Shown piece by piece: positions 12,001 to 22,286 of a stretch of 64,000 nucleotides of DNA; positions within the stretch are counted from its first letter, which is position 1; the number at the start of each line of letters is the position of its first letter. The notes beneath the pieces are model-generated. The model had not been told where the DNA came from, searched no databases, and saw only the letters and a program-made list of their open reading frames with translations. The DNA is taken from NCBI GenBank assembly GCA_033296875.1, contig MU860062.1:59580-123579 (forward strand), written 5' to 3'. This DNA comes from Achaetomium macrosporum. Taxonomy: Eukaryota; Ascomycota; Sordariomycetes; Sordariales; Chaetomiaceae. Position numbers and translations under genes: made by a program.

Positions 12001-12665
12001 GAGCTCACTGTCATGACAACCGAGCAGACAGGTATGTATGACAACTCTGCACACGATGATGACCGAGCATAAGACCACACATTGCCGTAGGTACCGGAAA
12101 GATTACGTACCGTGGAAGAGCACGTGGAGGAGTACTACCGGTTGCTAACGCGTCGCTGTGCTGAAGATGTGCCAAGGGCTTGATATCTTCTGGCCTCTCA
12201 GCCCATTGATAAACTTGAAACCAGAAGCTGTCGCGGTCACGCCCACAAAGACGCCAGTAGCAGGGCTTTGAATGAAATTCATATCACCCCTGCCCAGTCT
12301 CAGCTGAAATGTCAGGTGAAAACTTCATCCCGCTGGCTCTCTTACCCTTGTTAGCCAGCCCAAGTGAAGCTGCAAGCAAACCAGACCTGACACGACCCAA
12401 TCCTGTTGTTCTATTTATTTTCTCACAGAACCAAGCCACTATTCCACTCACGGCTACTCCCAGGAGTCATGACCGGCTGTATACACCGTACAATGCCATG
12501 TCGGTGGCCTCTTCGCACTGGTTTGCTCTACGCGATTTCTTCCTGCCAAGGCTACTTCACTACCGGCTCTGGATGTGTTGGATGGCGGCAAGCCATTTTT
12601 GCTCGTCCGACCTATATCCATCTGGTCAGAAGAGAAGGGACAAGAACGTAAAAAGCGGGATACAC
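9092..12665. other. Long gene-poor intergenic region
   Basis: This region of 3.6 kb lies between the permease promoter and the golgin 3' end. Frames of 60-170 codons (9832-10218, 10667-11083 and 12309-12824, for example) look like chance frames with no recognisable domain. The only structure I can support is the 21-bp minisatellite listed separately. Confidence 0.5.
11905..12051. repeat. Diverged 21-bp tandem repeat (minisatellite), about 7 units
   Basis: Units start at 11905, 11926, 11947, 11968, 11989, 12010 and (degenerate) 12031. Each is 21 bp with the loose pattern GTSATGACnACCGAGCnnnCT. The period is a multiple of three, so frames stay open across it on both strands and give seven-residue repeats (VMTAERA, VITTEHT and similar). 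The array sits in a region with no supported gene. It could be an old minisatellite or part of a decayed repeat protein. Confidence 0.75.
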
Positions 12666-15600
12666 TCACTTGTCGAACTTAAGCAGCTTCCCCAGCACCG
12701 GTACCAGCTGCGCCCGAAGCTTGTTGTCCTTCTGTTCCAAGAACTGGAGCAGAATCGTCTTCAGGTACATGGCGTCCTGGCTGCCGCCTGCGGATCCGTT
12801 GATAGTGCTGGCAGACCGGGTTGACTCCATCGAGCTCCTTCCCGAGCTTGCCACAGCCGGCGACGACAACTTCGTCTGCAGCGTCTTGGCCTCCTTCGCG
12901 AGCTTGTCATACCGCAGCCGGTAATCATCGAGCGCCCTGCGCAGCTCGGCATTCTTCCTCTCCGTATCCCGGACCTGCTGCTCCGACGCATCCAGCGTCG
13001 ACCTCAGATTCGACACGGTGGTCCGCATCTCCGCCACCTCCGTCCCGGCGCGTTCCTCGTATGCCTCCAACTCCTCCCTCCTCCGCCGCCACTCGCGCTC
13101 CTTGTGCTCCAGCTCGTCCTTCTCGCTCGCAAGCGCCTTGACCTCCCGCTCCAGATCGCGGATCTTCTGCCGCAGCTCCTCGGTCTCGCGCGCCCTGCGC
13201 CGCGCAAGCGCGCTGGTCTCGTCCTCGAGCCTGTCGCGCTCCTCGATGGCCGCGTCCATCTTGGCGCGCATCTCGCGCACCTTGCTGTCGGCCCGCTCGT
13301 CCACGTCGGCGAGCAGGCGGCGCATTGTCTCGGCCTCGCGCGTGCGCTCGCCCAGCATCTTGCGCGCCTCGGCGAGCTCCTCGTCCAGACTCTCGCACTG
13401 CGACTGGCTCTCCTTGAGCTGGATGCTGAGCTCGGCTGTCTGGTCGCGCATGCTGGTGAGCAGGTTCTGCGCGTTGGTGTACTGGCTGGTCTTGAGCTGC
13501 ACTTCTTCGCGGAGGGCGTCCTGCTCTCTCTTGAGGCGGGCGGCTTCGTCTTCCAGCTCGCGAATGCGCGGGCGTAGTTTGGCGGCCTCCTCCTGGATGC
13601 GTTGTAGCTCGCGTGTGGCCTTCTCCTCTCTTGCTGATATCTCGATTTTCTCTGCCTCGGAGCGGCGGAGGTCGCGGCCTGCGACTCGCTTTTCGTCTTC
13701 TAGCCGGAGCCGCGCGTTTGTTTCTTGCGTGACCTTCTCGTGGAGAGCCTTGATCTCGCTTTCGCGGTCGGATGCGAGGCGCTGTGCCCGCGTGAGTTCC
13801 GTCTTGAGCTCCTTCTCGCGCTTCTCGAGATTGCGCAGTTCAGCGTTCTTCGCGGTAATTTCTTCGCGTGTTGTCTTCAGCGCCGCCGAGTCTTGCCGCA
13901 AGCTTTTGAGCTCGGGCTGGGCTTTCTGTAGGACTTCCCGTAGCTCTGTGAGATCTTTGTACCGCGTCTGGGCCAGCTGCTGGGCTGCAGCCAAGTCGGA
14001 CTGCAGAGTGGTCGACTTCATCTTGAGGTTGTCGAACTCCTGTTTTAGGGACTCATGCTCACTTTGCAGTTCGGCATTACCCTTGGCTACGGATGCGGAA
14101 GACTCGACTTCCTTTTCGAGCTCTGAGATGCGCTGCTGTAACGCTTTCTTCTCGGCTTCTAGCTCCTTGATCCTCTCCTTGGCTTCCACGTGGTCTTGGC
14201 CGATAGTCATCAGGTTCTCTTGGAGGTTCTCGATCTCTTCCCGTAGATCTTCTTCGGTCTTGCGTTGCTTCGACAGCCTCTCGATCCGTTGGTCCTTTTC
14301 GGCCAGTTCCGCTTCGAGACGAGCCAGTTCGGCCTGCAGCTCTCCGATTGCAGGACCCTCCAGTGGCGATGGAGGGGCTTGGTCGGCTGTTGACGCCTCG
14401 CTCGGGGCGGGCTCCGAGGCGGTAGCGGCAGCAGCAGAAGCATCGCCCTTCTTCTTCTTCTTGTTCTTCTTCTTGCCGCTGCCCGCTGGAGGAGGTGCGA
14501 GCGAATTCTCTCGGGTTGTTGCTGGACTCGTGAGCGGAGCTGGGGATGGCGGTGCTGCTTGGATCTGCTCGGTAAGCTCCTTGATCTTGGACTCATCTTC
14601 CGCCTTGGCCTTCTTCAGTGCCTCGATCTCCGAGGTTAGGCCGTTGATCTTCTCGTCAAGTGAAGACTTAGCCTGGCTGGCTTTCTCCAACTCTGCCTCC
14701 AGCTCTTTATTTCGAGCGGTAGAGGTCGTGAGCTGGGCTGTCTTTTCCTTGACTTCCTCAGCCGCGTCAGCCTTCGCCTTCTCGACCTGCGCCTCGAGAT
14801 CCTTCAGCTTGGATTGTGCTTTGCCAAGGCGCTCCGTCAGCGTCGAAATCTCTGCGTTCCTAGCCTCGAGCTGCGTTTCGACAGACGTCTTGACGGCAAC
14901 GGCGTCTCTGGTCTCACTGAGCTCCCGGGTGGCGTTCTCGAGGCTCTCGACCAGAGTAGCGCTGTGCTCTTTTGCTAGCGAGAGCTCATCCCTGAGATTT
15001 CTGACTTCGGATTGGAGCTTCTCTACTTCCTCCGTCTTACTCTGCACTTCGGCTTGGAGCTGAGGGATTTCACTGTCATACGAGAAAAAGTCCTCTCCTT
15101 CACCGCCATCCGTAGGCTTCCCCTTGGGCGACTTAGGTTCCTTCTCAGCGGCCTCTGGCCCCTTGCTAGGCCCTGCGTCCTGTTGTGGGGTCTGGGATTG
15201 TGCAGATTTCAGAGCCGCAAGTTCCTCCCTCAGCGTCGCCAGCTCCTTTTCGGCCTCATTTGCTTTCTTTTTGTAGCTGTCCTTCTCGGCCGTAACGCGT
15301 TTGAGCTCCTCCATCACCATGTCGCCTCTCAGGTTGATCTGATTCAAGTACTCGACTAGCGCTTCTGGATCCTTGATGGACGTGAGCGGTGTGTTCTCCT
15401 TGAGCGCCTTCTCAAACGGTTCTATGGATGTTGCTCGGCTATGGGCAATGCGGTAGGAACGCAGCAACTCCGGATACGTCTTCTCTAGCTTCTCGAGCTT
15501 CCGTAGCCGAGCTCGCACTTCTGGCGGCAACTCGGAGGCAACAGGCGCGGCAGTTGGCGCAGCCTTAACCGCTTGCGCTGCGCTGCTCTTGCTGGCCTCT

Positions 15601-16103
15601 CCATCGTCACCGGTTGGCGGGGTGTCGGCGGCGCCATTGACGGGAGTGTCAGCGCCAGCCTGCGCTGGGTCCTTCCCTAGATCATTCCCAGTTACATCCT
15701 TGTCTGCCGACGACGGTGTCGCTACCCTCGACGGCCCCGCCGTGTCATCTGTATCGTCGATCACAAAGGCCGCCTCAAAGACAGCGGGGTCGGGGTTGGC
15801 CGAGCCATCGCCATTCGCATTCGCGTCCCTCGACGTAAGGTCTTCGCTAGCTTTCTTCGTCGGCCGGGATCGTCGAGCTGGCGATTGGGTCCCTGCGGTA
15901 CTTGATGATCGCGATCGCCTGGGTGCTGAGTTCCCTGGTGGTGGCGGCTGCCTTTGCGACTCGAGAGCTGCCCGTTGCTGTCTCGCTTGCTCCTCTGCGA
16001 TGGTGCGATCAATTGCGCCTTTGAGTCGCTACCACGGCCATTGTTAGTCGTCGCTCGCCAACGAATGCCGACAACCCGCCAACCCAGCACATACCTGGAA
16101 CAT
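12666..16103 (-). CDS. imh1: GRIP-domain golgin (Imh1/golgin-245 type), trans-Golgi tether
   Basis: Exon 1 is only 9 bp (16103-16095, Met-Phe-Gln). A 66-bp intron separates it from exon 2 (16028-12666), giving 1123 residues. The N-terminus MFQRLKGAIDRTIAEEQARQ is characteristic of fungal Imh1 golgins. A disordered acidic and Ser/Pro segment follows, then about 800 residues of near-continuous coiled coil rich in Glu, Lys, Arg and Gln. A linker near residue 520 is broken by a Lys run (KKKNKKKKK) and Ala/Pro. The C-terminal 40 residues (AMYLKTILLQFLEQKDNK, then VPVLGKLLKF) form the GRIP domain, which in this family binds Arl1-GTP on the trans-Golgi. The role is a vesicle-capturing tether. A long antisense frame exists across this gene but is a codon-bias shadow. 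The next gene, Lunapark, is divergent. Confidence 0.92.
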
Positions 16104-16969
16104 AGTTGCGGAACATTCGCCAGTTGCAACGAAAAATGAAGCCCGGTTTCGAATACTTTCCTTGATTGTTGGTTGCTACCTCGGCTGCTTTGGGACACGC
16201 AATGGGACAGGAAGGCATGCAGTAGTTCCAAACCAAAAGCTCGCCGTCAGACATCAATCTCGAAAACGGATTACAACGGGATACTGGGACACATGTGCCG
16301 TTCAATAGAATGTAGGATCCTGTTATGCGCTTCTCTGCATGGGTTTCAGGAGACTTGTCGTTTCGCCCTTGCGCCGCATTCGCCTGTGCACACTGCAGCC
16401 CGGCAACGCCAAGGTGACTTTTAGCGGTTTCAGCCAGTCAGAATCTCCGAACCCTTGCTGCAACAAAGCCATGTGGCATGTCCAGGGTCCTGGACTCCTG
16501 TTAGCCTGCGCGATCCGTGCCTCAACCCCGATTAACAGAAGTCCGCCAGCTCTTCGATGAGATGTTTCTATCCTGTCGTGCCTGTGCCCGATACAACAGA
16601 ACCCGGGACGAGACCACTCAGGATAAACGGATGCTGACTTGATGGATTTTCTTATTGAAAAAGACGACATTGCTATTTCTCTGTAGAGTCAACTTAAGCA
16701 GCAGACGATGATTTTCACTTTCGCAATATATCTCAATAAGCCGATACTAGCCTAACGAAGGGTGATGAGGTCACTGTGCGTGAGCTTGCCAGCCCCCCGG
16801 CCCTTTTCCGTTCAATTGCTGCCACCTCTGCGACTGGGGGCTGGCGGGACAACAAAGCTCACCGCAAAACTGCCTCCGTCAACCAGCGCAGCACTTTCTT
16901 CGCGGGGCCAACCGGTCTTCTTTTCTTCGTTTCGTTCTCTGCCTTTTGAAGGCGACAACTTCTAGAACG
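16104..16969. promoter_or_regulatory. Divergent promoter region between golgin and Lunapark
   Basis: The 866 bp between the two ATGs must contain both 5' UTRs and promoters. CT-rich tracts lie close to the Lunapark start, including CCACCTCTGCGACTGGG and TTTTCTTCGTTTCGTTCTC, as is common upstream of expressed fungal genes. I see no TATA box that I would trust. Short frames inside have no support as genes. Confidence 0.5.
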
Positions 16970-18148
16970 ATGGTTTCATTTTGGCCATGGGGTGTAAGTG
17001 GTTACCGGCGGTCTGAGACGTGCAACTTGGTCTCTTGCAAGCAGCAGAGCTAACGGGCATCCCTTTCTTACGTACAGAAGGATAGCACTTCACCGGCGTC
17101 CTTCGAGAGGGCGCTCTCCGCGCTTTCCGCCAAGATCACAACAACGCAGACCCAGCTCGACCAAACCCGGACGAAATCGAGACGGATCAAGCTACTATGC
17201 ATGCTCTACCTCGGGTTTGCGTACTTGGTGTATGCCATCGTCCTTGTTCTGGTGGTTGGGTGGAGGAACATGGGTCCTTGGGAATGGACGGGCATGGCGG
17301 GCGGGCCGGTCGTGATCTCGCTCGTTCGCGCCATAACGACTGTCTTTTTCGACTACCGGATTGAGAGACTCAGCGCCCGCCTCAAGGAGCACCAGACAGA
17401 GCGCGCTAAGACTATCCAGAAGTTGAAGGATGCGACCAAATACGACTCTACCCTCGAGCTGCTGGAGAAATACGGCGGGGACGAAAACAAGCAAAAGAAG
17501 GGAAAGAAGACGGCCGAGGAGGAGGATGCTGCCGACCGAGGAGAGGAACGGCCGAAGGGGAAGCACTTAGGGCTGCCACATCGAACCAACATGCCGCCAC
17601 CGCCTACAGCGAACATTGCACGGCCCGCTATGCCTAGGCCTGTCACCCCACAGTCCAGGCCACACAGCAGACTCGGCACCCCGTCTCAACCACCACCTGT
17701 CCAGGGCGGCATGGATCCGTCCGCTGAGTTCGCCCCCAATGCCTTCGACGAGAGAACCCCTCCCGCCTTCATGCAATATCCGCCAGCGGCGATGGCTCCC
17801 CCAACTGAGTCACACTGGTATGACCGCATCCTGGACACCCTGCTCGGCGAGGACGAAACTGCGCCCAAGAACAGGATTGTTTTGATATGCTCCAAGTGCC
17901 GGCTTGTAAACGGGCAAGCGCCACCCGGGACGAGGTCGCTGTCTGAGCTGGGCATGTGGAAATGCATGGCTTGTGGGGCTATTAACGGGGAGATGGACGA
18001 GGGAAAGCGGCTTGTGCAGGAAGTGTTAGGAGGGCGCGGTGCTGGAAAGTCTGAGACTATGGACGACAATGCGAGCAGGAGCTCGAGTGACCTTGTCGAG
18101 ATAGGCAAGGACATACCGGAAGCCGAGGCCAGGGGAGAACTCGGCTGA
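16970..18148 (+). CDS. lnp1: Lunapark (LNP1), ER three-way-junction membrane protein
   Basis: Exons 16970-16993 and 17078-18148 (84-bp intron with GTAAGT) encode 364 residues. Lunapark stabilises three-way junctions of the tubular ER, opposite to the atlastin Sey1. The N-terminal block MVSFWPWGKDSTSPASFE is family-typical. Two closely spaced membrane hairpin segments follow at about residues 50-74 and 78-103, then a short coiled coil (ARLKEHQTERAKTIQKLKDA) and a Pro-rich linker. The Lunapark zinc ribbon has C279-x2-C282 and C304-x2-C307 (ICSKCRLVNG and KCMACGAINGEM). The C-terminus is acidic. Length and order match the fungal family. All four zinc cysteines are present and no lesion is seen. 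Confidence 0.95.
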
Positions 18149-18526
18149 GGAATCCGAGAACAGAGAGGGAGGGGAACAATGAGCCGGCGCCATCCTCTGT
18201 ATCTTTGCCTTTCTCTTTTCTTGTCTGGTTTTGCATAGTTCGACGGTCTTATCCTTTTCTTTGTCCGATCTCACAACGTCATTGACTCCTTATACCTGTG
18301 GAGCAGTTTAAGGGTGATAACAATCGTATTATACAGCCACTACAAAGGAAGAGTGCCAACTGTACAGGAAGACGGATCGGGCCGTGGATCTTATAAAAAC
18401 GACTCACCGTCTTTCGCTCGATTCTGGTTCGCGCAACCTATCCCTGGGCCGTACTCGAAGCTGGAAAACGTGACTAGCTAGATACACGGGGACACTTTCA
18501 GGCAGAGACACTGGACAAAACATACG
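18149..18526. other. Short intergenic region
   Basis: This stretch is 378 bp between two plus-strand genes. It should hold the Lunapark 3' UTR and the promoter of the next gene. No gene or clear element is seen. Confidence 0.5.
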
Positions 18527-19372
18527 ATGGCAACTAACGCGAGAAGGCCGGGCGGCATCGATCTGAACCAGACCATGACATGCTCCATTTGTGGCAATAG
18601 CTGCAGAGTCCGCTGCATGATAACCCATATCAACGAATTTACATGCCACAACAAGGACTGCCCCCTGCATACCGGTTCCGTTTTCCTTGATCCTTTCAAA
18701 GGGAAGATCTCTCCGTGGAATTCGGATCCTAACTTCCGGCGGATCGGGCCTTACTACACTCGCCCGCCTCGCGATCAGGGTCGGGATCGTGGCCGCTTCG
18801 ACGACGATTTCCTCAGGGGCAGTCGTGACCGTGGCCGGGACCGTGACCGCAGGGCCCCTCCTTTTCGCGACGATACGTTCAAAAGAGATCCCTTTGATGA
18901 CGATTTCTTCAAGCACCGTCATGGCCGCATGGGTACGTCCTTCTTTGGTGATGATCCCTTCGCTGACGAATTCTTTCAGCGCCGGCCCGGGGGAGCCCGT
19001 CCCACGTGGGATCGTTACCCTTTCGGTATGGACTCGTTCATGGCCGACTTTGACCGCCTGACGGAGAGGTTTGAAAGGGGCTTCGGCATCTGGGACGACC
19101 CGTTCGGCGCTAGCTACTCACCGTTTGGCCGCACAACAGCGCCAGGGTGCGACCGCAGTGCACACAGACCGTATCCCGGAAGACCTACGCGAACAAGCCG
19201 CCCTGCCCCGTCCCATCCCCAGGACCGGACCCGGAATCGTGATCAAAGCGGCGGCCAGCGCACACGGCGGACCGGAGAGGAGCCATTCCGGTACCAGTAC
19301 GTGGGAACAGAAGAACCAGACGACGAAGACATTTATGGTTACAACGGCCACACAGAACGGCGCCGTCGTTGA
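18527..19372 (+). CDS. Hypothetical protein with N-terminal Cys motif and repeated Asp/Phe-rich patches
   Basis: Single exon of 281 residues; I do not recognise a family. The N-terminus has an even set of cysteines (CSICGNSC, RVRC, CHNKDC within residues 18-45) plus His residues, so a small zinc-binding fold is plausible. The middle is strongly charged and repeats a pattern of Asp-Asp/Phe patches among Arg: RFDDDFLRG, RDDTFKRDPFDDDFFK, FGDDPFADEFFQ, IWDDPFGAS. The C-terminus is Arg/Pro/Thr-rich and acidic before TGA. No signal peptide or membrane segment. The patches could be short binding motifs displayed on a disordered chain, but that is inference. Start chosen as the first ATG before the Cys motif. 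Confidence 0.65.
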   Translation: MATNARRPGGIDLNQTMTCSICGNSCRVRCMITHINEFTCHNKDCPLHTGSVFLDPFKGKISPWNSDPNFRRIGPYYTRPPRDQGRDRGRFDDDFLRGSRDRGRDRDRRAPPFRDDTFKRDPFDDDFFKHRHGRMGTSFFGDDPFADEFFQRRPGGARPTWDRYPFGMDSFMADFDRLTERFERGFGIWDDPFGASYSPFGRTTAPGCDRSAHRPYPGRPTRTSRPAPSHPQDRTRNRDQSGGQRTRRTGEEPFRYQYVGTEEPDDEDIYGYNGHTERRRR

Positions 19373-20393
19373 CCACGTACTCGCTCTAGTTACACAGGTA
19401 AGCCGAGCATTTCCTTTGTCATTGTTTGCTGATGTCATAAGTCCAGGTGGCCAGAGAGGAGGCAAAGCAACGGTGGTCGACGCATTAACGATGCAGAGAC
19501 AACTTCCCCTCTCACCCCGCTTAATTCGGGCCGCAAAGTCCCCAGTTGGGCCAGAGGTGAGTGAGTCCAATGGCACATATTCCAGATACCGTAAATAGAA
19601 TTATTTCATTTGTCAGCTTGTCATTTCTTCCGTATCGATCAATGTCTTTGTGTGCGATGGTGAGTGGTGTGCGGTTCGGGAATGCGGAAGGGAGGTGAAG
19701 CTCCGAGCCCCCGGCTGGTCCACGTCGAGGACACTTGTGCTGCCTAACGACGCGATTGCCATCTGGCTTCACACAAGCGAAAGATGTAATTGTGTGCGGT
19801 AATGGCGTTCTCCGAGCCAATCATTTGGGCTTTGACTTGGTGACCTGCCAGAAGGCCGTTCTGTGGCCGAGCTTGCAGGTGGTCCCTCTTTTGGGTCTCC
19901 GTCCACAACCACTGGTTACGCCAGAAGTCACGGTCGAGAGACCCTTCAACGGCAGGCAACAAATCATGTTCCTCCACCTTGACTTGCTCTTTCCCTTGGC
20001 AACACAAGCTGGTTGATATCGGGCTACTCAGAGCCATAAAACTGTCTGTAGATCTGCCACGCAGCTAGATTGAGCAACCTGCTTTAGTTCCGGCCACACG
20101 AACCGGGCCACACCTACGGCTCTCATGTTATTCGACAGGCCTTACCTGAACCCAACACGCGAGTTTGTGCCTTGTCATTTGGGTTGCGAGGCGTTCTTAT
20201 CATGATGTACTCGGTATATTTCACTTGCGGGCTCTCCTGCCTGGGCCTCCCCCCTCTTTTTCTTCTGCCACACACAGACTGTATCCAATGAGTGTTTTGG
20301 AGTTCCTCACCATTATTTCTTTCCAAATGTTTGAGACTCTTTTCGTCATCCCCCAAGGTGTAGCAGCTGTGCTGCAAGAGAAGATCAGGCAAC
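19373..20393. other. Intergenic, no gene seen
   Basis: This stretch is 1.0 kb between two plus-strand genes. Splice-like sequences (GGTAAGCC near 19396) and short frames occur, but I could not build a gene from them. Confidence 0.5.
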
Positions 20394-22286
20394 ATGGACA
20401 TCCGCGACGATCCGAGTACTACTACCACTACCACCGACTACGATTCCGGTGATAGTGCGGGAGTCCAGTACGTTTATGAGGGGCAAAGCCGCGCTGAAAA
20501 GAAAGAGACCAAGGGGAGATGCCCAGGGGGGAAAAGATCTCCCAGGGCCCGGGCCCGCGCAGCCAAGTGCACCTGCGGAGCAGCGCCGGCGGATGGGGAT
20601 GCAGAGACCACCGTCTTCGAAGAGGACACCGATATTGAAGACGAAAGAGGCCTCCAGAGGCACCCGACAAGGCCTCGGCAACCGTCCGGATCCGGTGGCG
20701 TCTCGGGGTGTCACGGTTGTCATGGCAAGCGCGACGACAAAGCCGACAGGAAGAAGTCGATTGAGAAGAAGGTCCGTGGAGTGTGGGTTCCTTACATCGA
20801 GGAATACCCTGATGGACCCCCACGAGCGGCGATCTTCTTGAAGGAGCACAAAATTCCACGGAGATCCTCCGCCTCTGATGCAAAGCATGTGCGGGATCTC
20901 GGAGGCGGTTCATTGTCGTCGGGCTCCCGGGGGAGGTCTCCAACAGGGAAGCGTCTGCCGCCGCGGCAGCCTCGCCGGCCTTCCAAGGACTCCTCCAAAC
21001 GTTCTGAGCAACAAAGCCGTCACCTTGACCCATATGAGATGCATAGAGGTGAGTGGATGGCTCTTACCGAGTTTAAGTTATCCGCCGGACCGTATCTGAC
21101 TAACACCAATGTTGCAGACAAATTCTCGGATCACGATAACAGAAGCTTGCAATCTGATTCTGACGATCCATACCCGGCTGTAAACCGTTCACGCTACAAT
21201 GCTGGGCCGGATCTGACCTCTACTGTCGCTCGGAGCTCGGCGTGGAACGAAAGCCCGCAACCGAAGTACTCCTCTTCGTGGCCACTGAACGCCGGTTTGC
21301 GCATCCCACAGAGGAGAGCCGCACGCCCTCAGCACGAATATGACTGCGAAGCGGAAAGCGAGGGGCATGAAGACTTCCCCGAAGACGACACCACTTTCGA
21401 TGAGCGCCATCTTCGAAACCACACCCGGCCTCCAGCTCTCCACGAGCGAGACCGGGACCGAGAGAGGGACGCTCGATACCGCGTCTCGTCGCCAACCCAA
21501 CGTGGGCACGAGAGACCTTCTCCCCGTCAACAACCTCGCCGGCAGATCATCGCCAGCAGCGCCAGCATGGCAACGGTAGATCAGGGCCGACGTTCCGTTG
21601 CCCCATCAACAGTATGCGAAGTCTGGCGTGGGCATGCCGAGGACTGGGAATCGCCCTACGTCTCCGCTGCCGACGACGACTTCGATGACTCGGAAATCGA
21701 GGAGCCTATCAGGCTCTTGAGCATGGACGGTCTACCCCCACGCACGTCCTCGCCTCATCTGCTCCCGCCGCGCGGAGAGAGAAGGGGAGACTTCGGGTTC
21801 CAGAGTCTCACTCGCTCCCCACCGCGTTACCATCAACACCACCCTTCTGTCTACATGCGAGGATTCTCTCCCGGTCTTTTTGCAACCTCCGGCATCTCCC
21901 GCAACCATACTTGGGGCGATGATGGTGCAGACGGGGCACCCCTCCTCCTGGACGGACCCCGGGCTCTGACCACGGAGCCAGATGCGATGACGGATGAGGA
22001 AGGAGACAACACGCGGCCTCTCTCTCGAGCATCTCACTGGTCAAAGAGACACCGGGACGGTCCTCCTCCTGTTCCTCCTGCTGCAACAAGAGGTGCTGCC
22101 AGAGGCCGGCCATTCACACATCCCCTTGCGCTGCCGCGGTCCCGTGCAGTCTCGCCCGTGTTCTCGACTAGGGAGACGACGGAAGGATTCCTCTCGCCCA
22201 AGCCGACGCGGGCGGTGCGGTTCGATTTCGGCGCGTGGGGGTGTGATCACGCCTCGAGAGGCTCCCTGGCTCTGGGCCTGCTGTAG
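20394..22286 (+). CDS. Hypothetical disordered, charged protein with a probable frame-preserving intron
   Basis: The frame is open for 630 codons, and an intron is likely at 21049-21117 (GTGAGT donor, CTGACTAAC branch, TTGCAG acceptor). It is 69 bp with no stop, so spliced and unspliced forms both stay in frame (607 or 630 residues). I do not recognise a family. The protein starts MDIRDDPSTTTTTTDYDSGD and contains a CHGCHGK cysteine cluster near residue 110. A conserved-looking basic/aromatic stretch, IEKKVRGVWVPYIEEYPDG, lies near residue 125, and the rest is long Ser/Arg/Pro-rich sequence with acidic patches. No membrane segment is seen. It is probably an intrinsically disordered nuclear or cytoplasmic protein; no function can be given. 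Confidence 0.65.
   Translation: MDIRDDPSTTTTTTDYDSGDSAGVQYVYEGQSRAEKKETKGRCPGGKRSPRARARAAKCTCGAAPADGDAETTVFEEDTDIEDERGLQRHPTRPRQPSGSGGVSGCHGCHGKRDDKADRKKSIEKKVRGVWVPYIEEYPDGPPRAAIFLKEHKIPRRSSASDAKHVRDLGGGSLSSGSRGRSPTGKRLPPRQPRRPSKDSSKRSEQQSRHLDPYEMHRGEWMALTEFKLSAGPYLTNTNVADKFSDHDNRSLQSDSDDPYPAVNRSRYNAGPDLTSTVARSSAWNESPQPKYSSSWPLNAGLRIPQRRAARPQHEYDCEAESEGHEDFPEDDTTFDERHLRNHTRPPALHERDRDRERDARYRVSSPTQRGHERPSPRQQPRRQIIASSASMATVDQGRRSVAPSTVCEVWRGHAEDWESPYVSAADDDFDDSEIEEPIRLLSMDGLPPRTSSPHLLPPRGERRGDFGFQSLTRSPPRYHQHHPSVYMRGFSPGLFATSGISRNHTWGDDGADGAPLLLDGPRALTTEPDAMTDEEGDNTRPLSRASHWSKRHRDGPPPVPPAATRGAARGRPFTHPLALPRSRAVSPVFSTRETTEGFLSPKPTRAVRFDFGAWGCDHASRGSLALGLL

Noticed and set aside
13018..15063. 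A 681-codon frame on the plus strand, antisense to the golgin gene, rich in Ser and Arg
   Set aside because: Coiled-coil genes rich in GAG/AAG/CAG codons leave long stop-free antisense frames made of CTC/CTT/CTG. The composition is that of a shadow, and the sense strand has GRIP and Imh1 marks.
20394..22286. Calling this an RNA-splicing SR protein because of its Ser/Arg stretches
   Set aside because: No RRM and no regular RS dipeptide tract. Composition alone does not assign a function.
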